Assembly: GCA_017506865.1 (NCBI GenBank)
Contig: JAFCMP010000490.1
Location: 620,001-684,000, forward strand
Direction of reading: 5' to 3'
Length of the DNA stretch: 64,000 nucleotides
DNA from: Tribonema minus
Lineage: Eukaryota > Sar > Xanthophyceae > Tribonematales > Tribonemataceae
Shown piece after piece: positions 49,793 through 60,341 of the stretch. Under the pieces are notes generated by a model. The model was not told the origin of the DNA, did no database searches, and saw only the letters and a program-made list of their open reading frames with translations. A program made the position numbers and the translations under genes. The first letter of the stretch is position 1; each line of letters opens with the position of its first letter.

Positions 49793-52700
49793 ATGACTTC
49801 GATGCGGAAGGGAGCTGTTCTCGTGGCGTTCGCCATGGCGATGCCTGGCACTGCTGCCTTCAACAGGATCCTTGCTGGATCCACTCACAACCGTGTCGCT
49901 GTCGGCCGAGTGTTCACATCCACTGGCCGTAGCCACCGCTATGCTGCTCAGGTACGAGGCACGATCATCATCATCATGTTAAAAAGCGCGTGAGGCGTGC
50001 CTGTTGCTGCAGGGGAGCTTACAGTTCAGACATAGCATGCGATGCATCAACTGTCCCATGTATCCTTCACATGCATTGTCGATACTCTTCGCAGCATTGC
50101 TACCCGAATAGCTAGCGGTCACAGTGCATGCAGCACACTTTTCAACATACTATTAGCACTAAAAGCTGCCTGCTCTCCCTACTGTTCCCCTGTCATCCTG
50201 CGCTGCAGTCTGTTCGCATGGTGGCAACTGCTCCTGCGCCCATCTCCACCGCCGAGCCATACACATCACTGTGCTTTCAGTGCGAGCAGACAGGTGAGCT
50301 AAAGACAATGCACGGAAAAGTTGCTGAAAGCTGGGCCGCCTGCTGCCTCCGCCAACACCTATGGTGACAGTGCGAAGCATTTACGCTACATAGCGTCTGA
50401 TCTCCTCAGCCCGACTATTTTATTGCACAGGTTTTGGTACTCATCGTCTGCTGCAGCGGCTGCTGCACATTTTGCAACAGGCGCTACTAATGCAACAGTG
50501 ACTACTAGTACCAGTATGGGAATTCACCACTTGGTCGCCTGTGCAGCAGCTGCTGCGCACCTCTCAGCACTCTTTGATATTCAGCGCTGCCCCCCCCCCC
50601 CCCCCCTTTCCGCCCTGACAGCGCACGGCACCGGCTGCCACACAAACGTGGGCGTGTGCGGCAAGACCCCCGAGGTGTCGGTGCTGCAGGACCTGCTCAT
50701 CTACCAGCTGCAGGGCATCGCTCAGTACGTGCACGAGGCGCGCCAGGTTAACGGCGCACGGGATGCGGACATCGATCTTTTCCTGCTCGAGGGCATGTTT
50801 TCCACGTGAGTGCTCGCGCCTGCATAGTGATACTGTAGGCCACGGAGCGCTTTAAACTCTAATTCATTCAATCTTGAACTTATGACGCACAACTGCTAGT
50901 ACATACCAGCTGCAGGGCACTGCTCAGTATGTGCGCGAGGCGCGCCAGGTTAACGGCGCGCGCGATGCGGACATTGACCTGTTCTTGCTCGAGGGCATGT
51001 TCTCCACGTGAGAACTTGCGCCTGCTACTGTTTGCCACGGAGCGCTTCAATCATGATCTCAGAGGCCTTAAATGCACAAGGAAGTACCAGCTGCAGAGCA
51101 ATGCTAGAGTATGCAATGTTGCTCAGTACGTGCACGAGGCGCGCCAGGTCGGCGGCGTGCGGGATGCGGACATTGACCTGCTCCTGCTGGACTACCTATT
51201 GCTACGTGCCCCGCAACTTCGCCTGCATACCTCAGCCCTATTTCTAAATTACCATCGCCACTTGCCTTGATTGTTGCCCGCGCTTTTGCCAGGCTGACGA
51301 ACGTCAACTTTGACCCCACGGCGTTTGAGCGCTACCTCGCGCAAGGCGAGCGCGTGCGCGAGCAGGCCAGGGGTATGTACGAGCGCGCGTGCGCCGCCGC
51401 CGGCGTCGCTGCGCGGCAGTTACGCGGCCCCGCGCAGCTCGACCTGTCCGCCATACTGCACGACCGTGATGCCCTGGAGGTGAGACATTTAGGGTTGGGG
51501 TTAGGGTTGGGGTTAGCGAGGGGGGGTCGCTCCATTCACGTTGATGAGAGGAGTCACTTTAGTCGGCATGCATGTGGGGCCTCCATGCTGCTGCCAGCGT
51601 TTCCTGCTGTGGACACGAAAACTTGCTTGCGGCGCGCTTAGGCGATAGCATGATGAAGCACCACTTGTACCATCGAAGTAGTACAAGCATGGGGGGGGGC
51701 ACATGGAGGAGGACGTAGGGGAGGATCCCGAGATGCCATTTGGCGGTGGCGGCGTTTGAGTGGTTGTCGTTGGGACACGTTCAGACTGTCGCACGACATG
51801 TAGATTCCGTACAGCAAGCTTCAAATTAGATGCCATTCATCTGGGCTTTTTGGCGCCCTGAGCGACAATTAATAAAAAGTACAAGCTTATACATGAATGA
51901 CGTAAATTGTTGCTCAACCAGTGTCACGTGATATGCGACAAATGTGTTGGGGGGTACTTGGCTCTTTATCCACTGGCAACAAACCTCAATGCGGGGCGTC
52001 ATATCTTCCCCAACCTGTTTTGAGCAAGCCCCCCCCCCCCCCCCCCCCTCGTGCATCTGCCTGTTGTTCACAGACCAAGGGCCTCAGCGTGGGCGTGCTG
52101 GCGCGCATGGCCGCTGCGCCGCATGAGGATGTTTTTGGTCTCGGCGAGCTGACGCTTTACGGTGAGACACATCGATGACTGGGCGTTTGCAGTGTACATC
52201 AAAGGTACACGGGAGCATATGAGGTAGCAAAGAATGGCAACCATGTCTCAACGGCTTGCGGTGTGCACCAGCAGCGATGCTAGATGAGTCTGGCCCGCAA
52301 AAAATGCATTTGCTCACGGCTTGCAAATGATGTTGGGCTGGTGATGAATTGGCAAGTTCTTCCACACCTTGCAAACTGTGATAATGTGCTTGTAGCTGGG
52401 TGTATGTGCAGCGCTGTCCTTCAGATCAGCACAACTGCAACTCCGTGTTTGTGCTGAAGCACCGTGCTGGACTCAGGGAAATGGCAAGATGACGTAGTGC
52501 AGCCAATCTTGAGAGTAGGAGCTCTGCCCCCCTGCCCATCAGGAAGAGATGCTGCTCATTCTGAGAACTTGCATGTACAACGACACCTGGCGCATGCAAT
52601 GGCAAAAACTCGTGTGCGCCGTCACTACACTACCATTCATCGCCATCACTTTGACAGTATATGTAGACTCCGGTAGCAAGCCTGACATCAACAACCATCT

Positions 52701-55700
52701 GGGCTTTCTGCGCCCTAAGTGAGAACCATCAACAACTATAGTATACAATTACCCCTGTCGCATGCAACAGAGAACGCTCGTGCACGCCCTTATCACTGCG
52801 CTATTCGTCGCCCGTTGACATCAGCTTGACAAGCTTGCGTACTCACCGTTTTCGCTCCGCCGCCGCATCGCTCCGCAGGTCTCAAGGGCATGATGGCGTA
52901 CGCAGCACACGCACGCGCGCTCGGCCAGCCAGTGGAGGACGTGAGCGCTGCTGCCGCGGAGACCATGGCAGCGCTCGCCGATACCAGCTCTAAGTGAGTA
53001 TCTGAGTCAACGAGTAGAGTCAACGAGTAGAGAGAGTGCTAGCAAACGGCAGAGACCATGGCAGCACTCGCCGATACCAACTCCAAGTGAGTATCTGAGT
53101 CATCGCGTAGAGTACTAGCAAAGCAGATGCCATGGCAGCGTTCGCCGATACCAGCTCTAAGTGAGTATCTGAGTCATCAAGTAGAGTGCTAGCAAAGAAG
53201 GAATGGTCCAGGGGTATGTATGCATGACCGACAGACGACTGTTGAGACAAGTCAGCAATCTATAAGGCCATGTAGCGATCACAGCGCGTGTCCTGCGCTG
53301 GCAACCAACTTCACCTTCAACTTCACCTTCCAAGTTGCACCCCTAAACTCCAGATTCAGTGACATGACCTCTCTCCTTGCTTGGCCGCCGCCGCGCGCGC
53401 GTGTTCCCAGGACCATTCCCGAGATGCTGGAACTCGCCCTGGGCGTTGGCGCTGCCAACTACAAGGCCATGGCAGCACTCGACCACGGCCACAACAGCCT
53501 CTACGGGGCCCCCGCGCCGTGCGACGTGCGCACCTCCGCCGTCGCCGGCAAGTGCATCCTCGTCAGCGGCCACGATATTCATGACTTACTCACGGTGAGT
53601 GCGCGCGTTGAACTTTTTACTGAACTTAATTTATGATGAATGAATACTGCCGGCAAAGTGCATCCTCGTCAGCGGCCATGACATTCACGATCTGCTCACG
53701 GTGAGCATTTACCCCTTGATGAACTTCACTGTGAGCATGATTTTTGAAGCTGAACACGAGTTTCGGCCGGCAAATACATGTCCTCTTCAGCGGCCACGAC
53801 ATCCACAAACGCGTGTGCACTTGCGTCTGCACTCATGTGTACTCTGCTGTGTACACTACCTTGTGTACTGCAGATCCTGGAGAAGACCGCCGGCAACGGC
53901 ATCAACGTCTACACTTACGGCGAGCTGCTGCCCGGCACTACCTACCGTGACTTTTGTCTGTACTCATGTGTACTCATGCGTGCTCGACTGTGTACTGCAG
54001 ATCCTGGAGAAGACTGCTGGCAAGGGCATCAACGTCTACACTCACGGCGAGCTGCTGCCCGGCAACACCTACCCAGAGCTCCAGAAGCACAAGCACCTCA
54101 TTGGCAACTGGGGCGGGCCCTGGCAGCTGCAGAAGGTATGTATGCATGTGCAGTTATATACCCCTCTGCTGCTATGTTGGGTATGTTAGGTACAGAGTTT
54201 GCTGCATTAGCTGTGCCACGCAGTGTGAGAGCACCTTGCGATCGTGTGCGTGAAGAAAGGATGTTTGCTGGCTTTGGTGTTTCTAGCGGGGTCACACAAG
54301 CGCGCCCCCGTACGAACACTCGGTAACCTGTGCTCAGCAGGCGACAGTTGGGAGTCACTAACCCTAGCCCTTTCTCAAAACCTAGTGTTCACCGAAGTGA
54401 TGTGGCTCAATGTATCAAGTATCACAGCATGTGCAGCAGGCAGTCACGAGTCGCTAGTGCTCACGCGAGGTGATGTACCTTGAACCACCAGTGGGTATCA
54501 GGACATTGTCGTCATAGCGCGCACAAAAGCCCACCAAGCCGTGGCAACCGCGCAGCGGGCAATCACGTGCCAACTGTTGGGTATTATCACAAAAGCATGC
54601 TTGTGGTTACACTCACAGTCATGCGCGCGTGCATATCGGGTGCTGCAGATGGAGTTTGGAAAGTTTCCCGGCGCCATCGTCCTGACCAGCAACTGCCTCG
54701 TGGAGCCGCAGAAGAAGTACCGCGGCCGCATCTTCACGCGCAAGTGAGGCACTCCCCATTGTGTCTGCCAGAAATTTAATGTGTGAGAGGAAGTCTGCGT
54801 TCAAATGTGTCCATCAACTAAGTAAGCCTCTGATGAGACCTTGTAGAAGCGGGCTGAAAACGGCATGATCGTCACATGCTCTCGCCGCACTGCTGTTACA
54901 GTAGTGTCGTACTACACCATTGAAGTGAGCAACGCTCAGTCCACAGTGCCAGCCTGTACTTGTCAGAACACACACTTCCGCTGGCGCTGATCACAACACA
55001 CACACACCCTGTCGCACTGCGCAGGATGGTGGGGTGGGAGAACATCCCCCACATCGCCGATGACTGGTCCAACTTCGACACAGTCATCGACATCGCCCTC
55101 AGTGCCCCCGGCTTTGCTGAGGACGAACCCGTGACGTCCGTTCCCGCGGGCTACGGCCACAAGGCGGTCGTGGGGCTGGCGGGGCCTATTCTCGAGTCCA
55201 TAAAGAGCGGTGACCTCAAGCGCTTCTTCGTCATCGGCGGGTGAGGCAACAGACTTTTGTTGAAGATTTGCAGTATCAAAGAGGTGTTTCTCAACGGTTA
55301 TTTCTGGCACGGCTTCTCTAGTCTAGGGCATGATTTCACCTCAAAGATCAACCTGCGGGCTACGGCCACAAGGCGGTTGTGGGGCTAGCGGGGCCTATTC
55401 TGGAGTCCATCAAGAGCGGTGACCTACAGCGCTTCTTCGTGATTGGCGGGTGAGAAAATAGACAGTGATGGAAGAAGATTTAGGGGTTTTACAGTATTGT
55501 GCATGACTTCTGTATAGTTGGCGGGCATAATACCACCTCAAGGAACGACCAGCGGGACCTTAGACCTCACTAGCATGTATTCCATCAAGAGCGGCGACCT
55601 CAAGCGCTTCTCTGTCATTGGTGGGTGATAACTTGCTCTCGAATACATACATATTGAAAATTCTGGGGTTTTATGGTATCAAAGAGTCGCTACTCAGCGG

Positions 55701-57785
55701 TAGTTGTGTGCATGGCTTCTCTTCTCTAGTCTCGACAAGTGCTTCGCAAGAAAGGCTGTTGAACCCCCCCCCCCCCCCCTGTCTACTTGCGACGACCCGG
55801 AGCGCTCGTACTTTGGCGACCTTGCACGCCACACGCCCTCACCATACCTACATTCGCCAATGTCACCTGACCTAACCGATACTAAGGTATTTACTTTGCA
55901 CGATGGAACGAAATGTGCCTGACGACCCCCCCCGCCCCCCCCCTTCCCCATTTGTTGCCGCTGTGGCGGAACGGGAGGGCGAGCGCTCCTACTTTGGCGA
56001 CCTGGCGCGCCACGTGCCCTTACTATACCTACCTACCCCAATGTGACCTGACCTGCCCTGACCAATACTTTGCGTGATGAAACGGAGTGTGCTTGACCCC
56101 CCCCCCCCCCCTGCGCTCCCCCCCTGCAGCTGCGATGGTACGGAGGGCGAGCGCTCCTACTTTGGCGACCTGGCACGTCACGTGCCCATCGACGCTGCCA
56201 TCCTCACCCTGGGCTGCGGCAAGTTCCGCTTCAACCGCGACACATTCGAGACGACCAAGGCCGGACTGCCGCGCATGCTGGACGTAGGGCAGGTGCGTTA
56301 CATGAGTCAATTCGAGTATGAGTCTTGAGTCCGAGCGACCATGCTGGACGAGGGCAGGTGCATTGCAGGAGTCGAGTCCACGAGTCGAGTCTAAGTGACC
56401 ATGCCGCTCATGCTGGACGTGGGGCGGGCGTGTTGCCCGAGTCGAGTTGAGTCGAGTAGGAGTCTGAGTGACCCTGCGTCCCTCGCCCCCGCCCTATGCC
56501 TAGCCATTACGTGTGCTGCTGTCATTGCCGGGGGAGTGCAACGACGCTTTTCGTTGTTCCGTTGGCCAAAAGCTGCGCAGCCAGTGCATTCCCGCCTTCG
56601 GCGCCGCCGCCGCAACCCTATCCATTTCGCGTGCCTCTGTCACTGCCCGCGCAGCACAACAGTGCTCAATGTTTCCCGCCAGCCCAAAGCTGCGCTGCCA
56701 GTTCTAATACTTCTTGAAGTAGTCCACAGCTGTGCTGCCAGCACAAGCGTGCGTTCATCATCGCCGCCTCACCTCTGTGTGCCGCATTCATTGCCCGCGT
56801 GCAGTGCAACGACGCTTATGGCGCGGTGCAGATAGCGCTGGCGCTCGCGGGCGCGCTGGAGTGCGAGGTTGGGGACCTGCCGCTCAGCTTTGCCATCTCC
56901 TGGTTCGAGCAGAAGGCGGTCGCCGTGCTCCTCACGTGAGTGGCAAGGGGTCCTGGCGCGTATGTATGGAAACAAATCGAAAGATCGTAGAGCTCTACTA
57001 GTAGGTGACAAGGAGTGGTTAGCCGCAAGAGCCTTCCGCCAATAACCGTGGTCGCCGCTGCAGCAGTCATTGGCAGCAAGTCAAACAGTGCTATCATATC
57101 CACAGTAGTTGAATAGATTTCTGTGTGCACATTTTATAGCGTTCGAGGTATATATGTGTATTGCTTTATGTATGCAAGAGGCCGCATGGTTTGTGATCCT
57201 GCACATGCGCGCGACGTACTCCGCGTGGGGATGCATTGTGGGCCAGCTTGTGGCAAAGCGCATCACCTTCTATACCATCACGACGTATGTTCAAGGTGAG
57301 GTTGCCAACGCGCCGAAGCACCATCGGCACAATTGACATTGGCTACAGCTTTCAGGCACATGTATGCTTGAAGCACCTCACCGCGGCTGCTCGTTCTAAT
57401 TATCTGGGGCATCACCCTAGCTGCAGACGAATTAACGCATGCCGTCGCGCCACGCATGCGCTGGCCAAAACGCTGTGCTGTGCACGGGTACACCGTTGCC
57501 TTGGCGCATTATGCATTCTTCATGTATTCATTTGTTCACGCTTCAGCCATTTCACGCGTTGGCAGTAGCTGCATCGGTGCTCAACTGCTTCACTCTCTTT
57601 TTCGCCCGTCGCGCTGTGCGCACAGGCTGCTGTCTCTGGGCATCCAGAACATCCACATCGGCCCCGCAGCGCCGGCATTCGTAACGCCCGGCATCCTCAA
57701 GGTGCTGCAGGACAAGTACAAGCTGCAGTACATCGACAGCGAGAACTATGAGGCGGATCTGCAGAAGATGCTGCAGGGTATGTAG
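49793..57785 (+). CDS. HCP: hybrid-cluster protein (prismane/hydroxylamine reductase family), plastid-targeted, thirteen exons
   Basis: Exons 49793-49951, 50209-50293, 50622-50805, 51293-51479, 52074-52161, 52879-52993, 53411-53594, 54001-54135, 54649-54743, 55025-55240, 56130-56292, 56805-56935 and 57626-57785 join in phase to 633 residues. HCPs handle reactive nitrogen species (hydroxylamine reduction and NO-related chemistry) with a hybrid Fe-S-O cluster. All expected hybrid-cluster ligands are present: H327 (SGHD), E351 (THGE), C395 (TSNC), C484 (GGCDG, the persulfide site), C512 (LGCGK), C538 (GQCND) and E572 (WFEQK). The N-terminal cluster motif is C75-x2-C78-x8-C87-x6-C94. The first 23 residues are a signal peptide followed by AAF, with Phe23 as expected for import into a red complex plastid. 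The match extends to the C-terminus. Introns hold echoes of at least seven exon ends. Confidence 0.93.
50905..51200 (+). repeat. two echoes of HCP exon 3 end
   Basis: Exon 3 ends with [35 protein letters not shown] and a GTGAGT donor. Copy 1 (about 50905-51011) encodes [15 protein letters not shown] and [20 protein letters not shown] with donor GTGAGA and an open frame. Copy 2 (about 51086-51197) is more decayed ([20 protein letters not shown]) and has lost the donor. Spacing is about 206 and 180 bp. Confidence 0.95.
51689..51877 (+). mobile_element. SINE-like retroposon in HCP intron 4
   Basis: A 189-bp element flanked by AGTACAAGC at 51680-51688 and 51878-51886. It has a GGGC-TTTTTGGC-GCCC hairpin near its 3' end and an AATTAATAAAA tail. 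About 180 bp are about 90% identical by eye to 58990-59172. It is inserted in sense orientation and 5'-truncated relative to the other copy. Confidence 0.85.
52600..52745 (+). mobile_element. old, diverged relative of the SINE-like family in HCP intron 5
   Basis: TGTAGACTCCGGTAGCAAGC and CATCTGGGCTTTCTGCGCCC (52656-52715) correspond to TGTAGATTCCGTACAGCAAG and CATCTGGGCTTTTTGGCGCC in the younger copy. The tail and target duplication are no longer clear. Confidence 0.55.
53040..53170 (+). repeat. two echoes of HCP exon 6 end
   Basis: GAGACCATGGCAGCACTCGC-CGATACCAACTCCAA-GTGAGTATCTGAG (to about 53100) and GATGCCATGGCAGCGTTCGC-CGATACCAGCTCTAA-GTGAGTATCTGAG (to about 53175) repeat the exon 6 end and donor. 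The intron part following the donor is duplicated too, so the unit spans the splice junction. Confidence 0.95.
53645..53812 (+). repeat. two echoes of HCP exon 7 end
   Basis: GTGCATCCTCGTCAGCGGCC and ATGACATTCACGATCTGCTC-ACG-GTGAGCA (about 53657-53706) repeats the exon end with its donor and the ligand motif [11 protein letters not shown] second copy at about 53765-53812 (CTCTTCAGCGGCCACGACAT) is more decayed. Confidence 0.95.
53865..53950 (+). repeat. echo of HCP exon 8 start
   Basis: TGTACTGCAG then ATCCTGGAGAAGACCGCCGG-CAACGGCATCAACGTCTACA repeats the exon 8 start (ATCCTGGAGAAGACTGCTGG-CAAGGGCATCAACGTCTACA) including the acceptor, 127 bp upstream. The frame is open for over 24 codons ([20 protein letters not shown]). 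In this copy His of THGE is replaced by Tyr, while the ligand Glu remains. Confidence 0.95.
55350..55630 (+). repeat. two echoes of HCP exon 10 end
   Basis: GGCTACGGCCACAAGGCGGT through TTCTTCGTGATTGGCGG-GTGAGA (55358-55456) repeats the last ~30 codons of exon 10 with its donor. A second copy, TCCATCAAGAGCGGCGACCT through GTCATTGGTGG-GTGATA (55580-55631), is shorter. Spacing is about 210 and 176 bp. Confidence 0.95.
55785..56025 (+). repeat. two echoes of HCP exon 11 start
   Basis: CGGAGCGCTCGTACTTTGGC-GACCTTGCACGCCACA (about 55798-55834) and GGGAGGGCGAGCGCTCCTAC-TTTGGCGACCTGGCGCGCCA (about 55974-56014) repeat exon 11. Each is preceded by its own C-tract, like the tract before the real acceptor at 56129. 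Spacing is about 180 and 170 bp. Confidence 0.9.
56335..56430 (+). repeat. echoes of HCP exon 11 end
   Basis: ACCATGCTGGACGAGGGCAG-GTGCATTG (about 56339-56366) and CTCATGCTGGACGTGGGGCG (56407-56426) repeat the exon 11 end CGCATGCTGGACGTAGGGCA. The first keeps a GT donor. Confidence 0.8.
56500..56800 (+). repeat. echoes around HCP exon 12 start
   Basis: GTGCTGCTGTCATTGCCGGG-GGAGTGCAACGACGCTT (about 56510-56547) resembles the exon 12 junction GTGCAG-TGCAACGACGCTTATG at 56799, about 270 bp downstream. An intervening AAAGCTGCGC(T/A)GCCAG word repeats at 56570, 56686 and (shorter) 56727. The region is a partly decayed tandem array. Confidence 0.65.
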
Positions 57786-58894
57786 GGGTATGGGGCTAGC
57801 CCTCTAGCGCAGCAGCAGCAGGAAGTGCTCGTTGTGCACGCAGCTGCGGTGCGCAGTGCTGCCAGCGCGCGCGGGCCCATTCTTGCGATGCGCTCTTCTA
57901 CGCCTCTTGCTGGCAGCGGCGCACTAATGTCGTTCCAAACCTCAACAAGGCTGTGATCAGCACGTAGCAGCGGCAGCAGCAGCGGCGGCAGCAGCAGCAG
58001 CGGCAGCAGCAGCAGCAGCAGCCCTTTTTGTGCCCAGATCGGCGTCGGTTTGGCTTTAGTCGTGTTGAGCAACGCCCCTCAGGCACGTTCCCGTTTCGAG
58101 AGCGGGGTCGCGCCGCGCATGGCATACGTGTAGGTATTGCTTAATCATTGCGTATTTCTGCGTGAGTCGTTTTAGACGAGCAAGGGGCAGAATAGAGGCA
58201 GGCGTGGCGCAGCGGTTTCGCCTCCCCCCTCGTTTCACTCCTGGGTACCGGAGTTCACGCGTGCGCTCGTTCCGATGGCGACGTCGCATTGTGAAAATCA
58301 CCGTTGAATGGTGGCGTTCACTGTTGAGTTGCTGCAGTTACCGTCACATGGGCCATCACATGACGCGCTATGGCGCCCCCCATTCCGCTGTGCGCGCTGC
58401 GCGCACGCGCTGGGTGCGGCTGCACGCAGCGCACAAAATGCAAAGCACTGAGCCACAACACAAGTTATCGCTGACTTTCCATCTGTTGCCATTTTCTCCA
58501 CCTACACTTCCTCCGCCCTGCAGTTGCGGCCAGACTTGTCTGTCTTATCGCCTCTCTGCCACCGCTGAGCTGCACCTTGGGCACTGCTTTGTGTGGCTGC
58601 AAGTCTGGCCTTTATTTGTCACCTGTGGCTATGTTGCCTGCACATGCTAAGCGCTCTTACATTCAGCTGCACAAGTGTACGACAGCACTGAGTCTCGTGT
58701 TATTTCCACGCTGTCGATTTCTCTCTGGAGGCCTGACAGCCAGTTGTGGTACTGACTTTAAAGCATTCATGCACACTTTAAAGCATACATAGGGCAGTAG
58801 GCCAGATTCTCACGATCTTGAGTACTCCGTGGCCACGTTTCTACTTGTACATGACATTAAGGTCGAAATGGGCTTTCAAAGCCTGGTACCTGTG
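57786..58894. other. spacer downstream of HCP with a CAG microsatellite
   Basis: Contains (CAG/CGG)n at 57965-58022. GTGGCGCAGCGGTTTCGCC at 58203-58221 matches a tRNA A-box and might be a relic of a tRNA-derived element, but no B box or tRNA fold follows. No gene recognised. Confidence 0.45.
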
Positions 58895-59172
58895 CTCTCA
58901 AGGGCATCGCCCTGGCGCGCTTACGCTCGGCACTGTCGGCAGCGCTCCACATGGCGTACTCTGGCCGTGTCATGACACACATGGCAGAATCCAGGGGAGG
59001 GGGGCACATGGAGGAGGACGTAGGGGAGGACCCCGAGATGCCATTTGGCGGCGGCGGCGTTTGAGTGGTTGTCGTTGCGACACTTTCAGACTGTCATACG
59101 ACATGTAGATTCCTTACAGCTAGATGCCAATCATCTGGGCTTTTTCGCGCCCTGAGCGAGAATTAATAAAAA
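58895..59172 (+). mobile_element. SINE-like retroposon, longer copy
   Basis: A 278-bp segment flanked by GTACCTGTG at 58886-58894 and 59173-59181. The last 183 bp match 51689-51877. It carries the GGGC-TTTTTCGC-GCCC hairpin and AATTAATAAAA tail. The extra 5' part suggests that it is closer to full length. No protein-coding frame is evident. Confidence 0.85.
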
Positions 59173-59181
59173 GTACCTGTG

Positions 59182-60341
59182 ATCTTGAGAACTTCAATTG
59201 TATGCATGACACCTGTTTGTCCCGATCACCTGTTCTTCACCATGGGCAGATTTAACGCCCAGAGGATTTTGAAAAAGGTGTGGCGGCAACATGCAGTATG
59301 CAAGCATCAGAAAGACTTGCCGGCCCAAGACAGCAGCCATCTTGACACACCAGAACCACGCTGCATGTGCAGTCCAGTGCATAGCGCCTGGCGCTGTTCA
59401 CAGTTCACAAATGGTCATACGCAGATGAGAAAAGTAGCATACCACACAGGGCAATGCGCACAGAGAGAATGGCACCGGGCCAACACCAGCCTGCGCGCCG
59501 CAAATAGGAAGGCATGGGAAATGTGCATGTGGTGTTCCGAGTTTGCCCTGGTGAGCATGCGCGGGAAAAACGCCTGTACGCCACATGCAGGATACCGTGT
59601 GTGCTGTGTGCTGTTCAGACATGCCACAGCCCCCCCCCCCCCCGCGCCCCCCCTCTTTCCCTGCTTCCTAAAAAACGTATCCCCGCTTTCTCCCCTTTGA
59701 TAGCCAAACCGACCTTTTCGCGCGCGGTCTCCGGCACCGCGCGGTGCTGCAAGTCTACTGCAGATAAATAGAGAGTCGCTCGTCAATGGTTTCCTATGGT
59801 AGATTCCGCCGCGCTGTGCTACAAAATTGTGTGCCTGTGCTGGTCCCCACTGCAAACTGTCGGCCGGCAGCCCCAACCCCAGTTCAGCGGGCTTGAAAAA
59901 CCCCCCACACAGGACCCCCCCCCCCTCCGGTGTGCCTGCTACCGGCTCTGCTGTTCTGCTGCTACTGCAGGCCAGGGCCTTGTACGCCCTGTCCTGAGGA
60001 TATGTACATAAACCAGTCCCCGCTGGTCGGCCTGCCTGCCGCGCATCGTGCGAGTACAGCAAAGCCTTTGTTTTGCTATGCAGGGGCCAATGCAGCTGCC
60101 GCTGCCGCTGCTGCTGCCGCTGCTGCTGCCGCTGCTGCCGCCGCTGCTGCCGCCGCTGCTGCCGCCACCGCAGTTGCCGCCACCGCAGTTGCCGCTGCTG
60201 CCTCAGCCGCTACGCAACCATGCCTCAGGAGCTGCTGCCACTAGAGGAAGGGGGGTCCCGTGCTGCAGCAGTGTTCAGCACCGGTGCTGCTGCTGGCTGC
60301 AGCAGCTGTGTTCCCGCGAAGACTTGAAGCGGCTCGAACCG
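59182..60341. other. spacer with an unassigned open frame and a triplet repeat
   Basis: A 173-codon plus-strand frame (59179-59700) with several Cys and His has no family features and ends in a Pro-rich C-tract, so I do not call it. A (GCTGCC)n-like repeat lies at about 60090-60210 and can be read as poly-Ala or Leu/Pro in different frames. Confidence 0.4.

Noticed and set aside
50905-51200. echo copies counted as additional genuine HCP exons
   Set aside because: Including them would duplicate a conserved segment; the listed exons alone give a full-length, in-phase protein with all ligands.
59179-59700. 173-codon plus-strand open frame
   Set aside because: No domain, mixed composition, runs into a C-tract; begins inside the retroposon tail.
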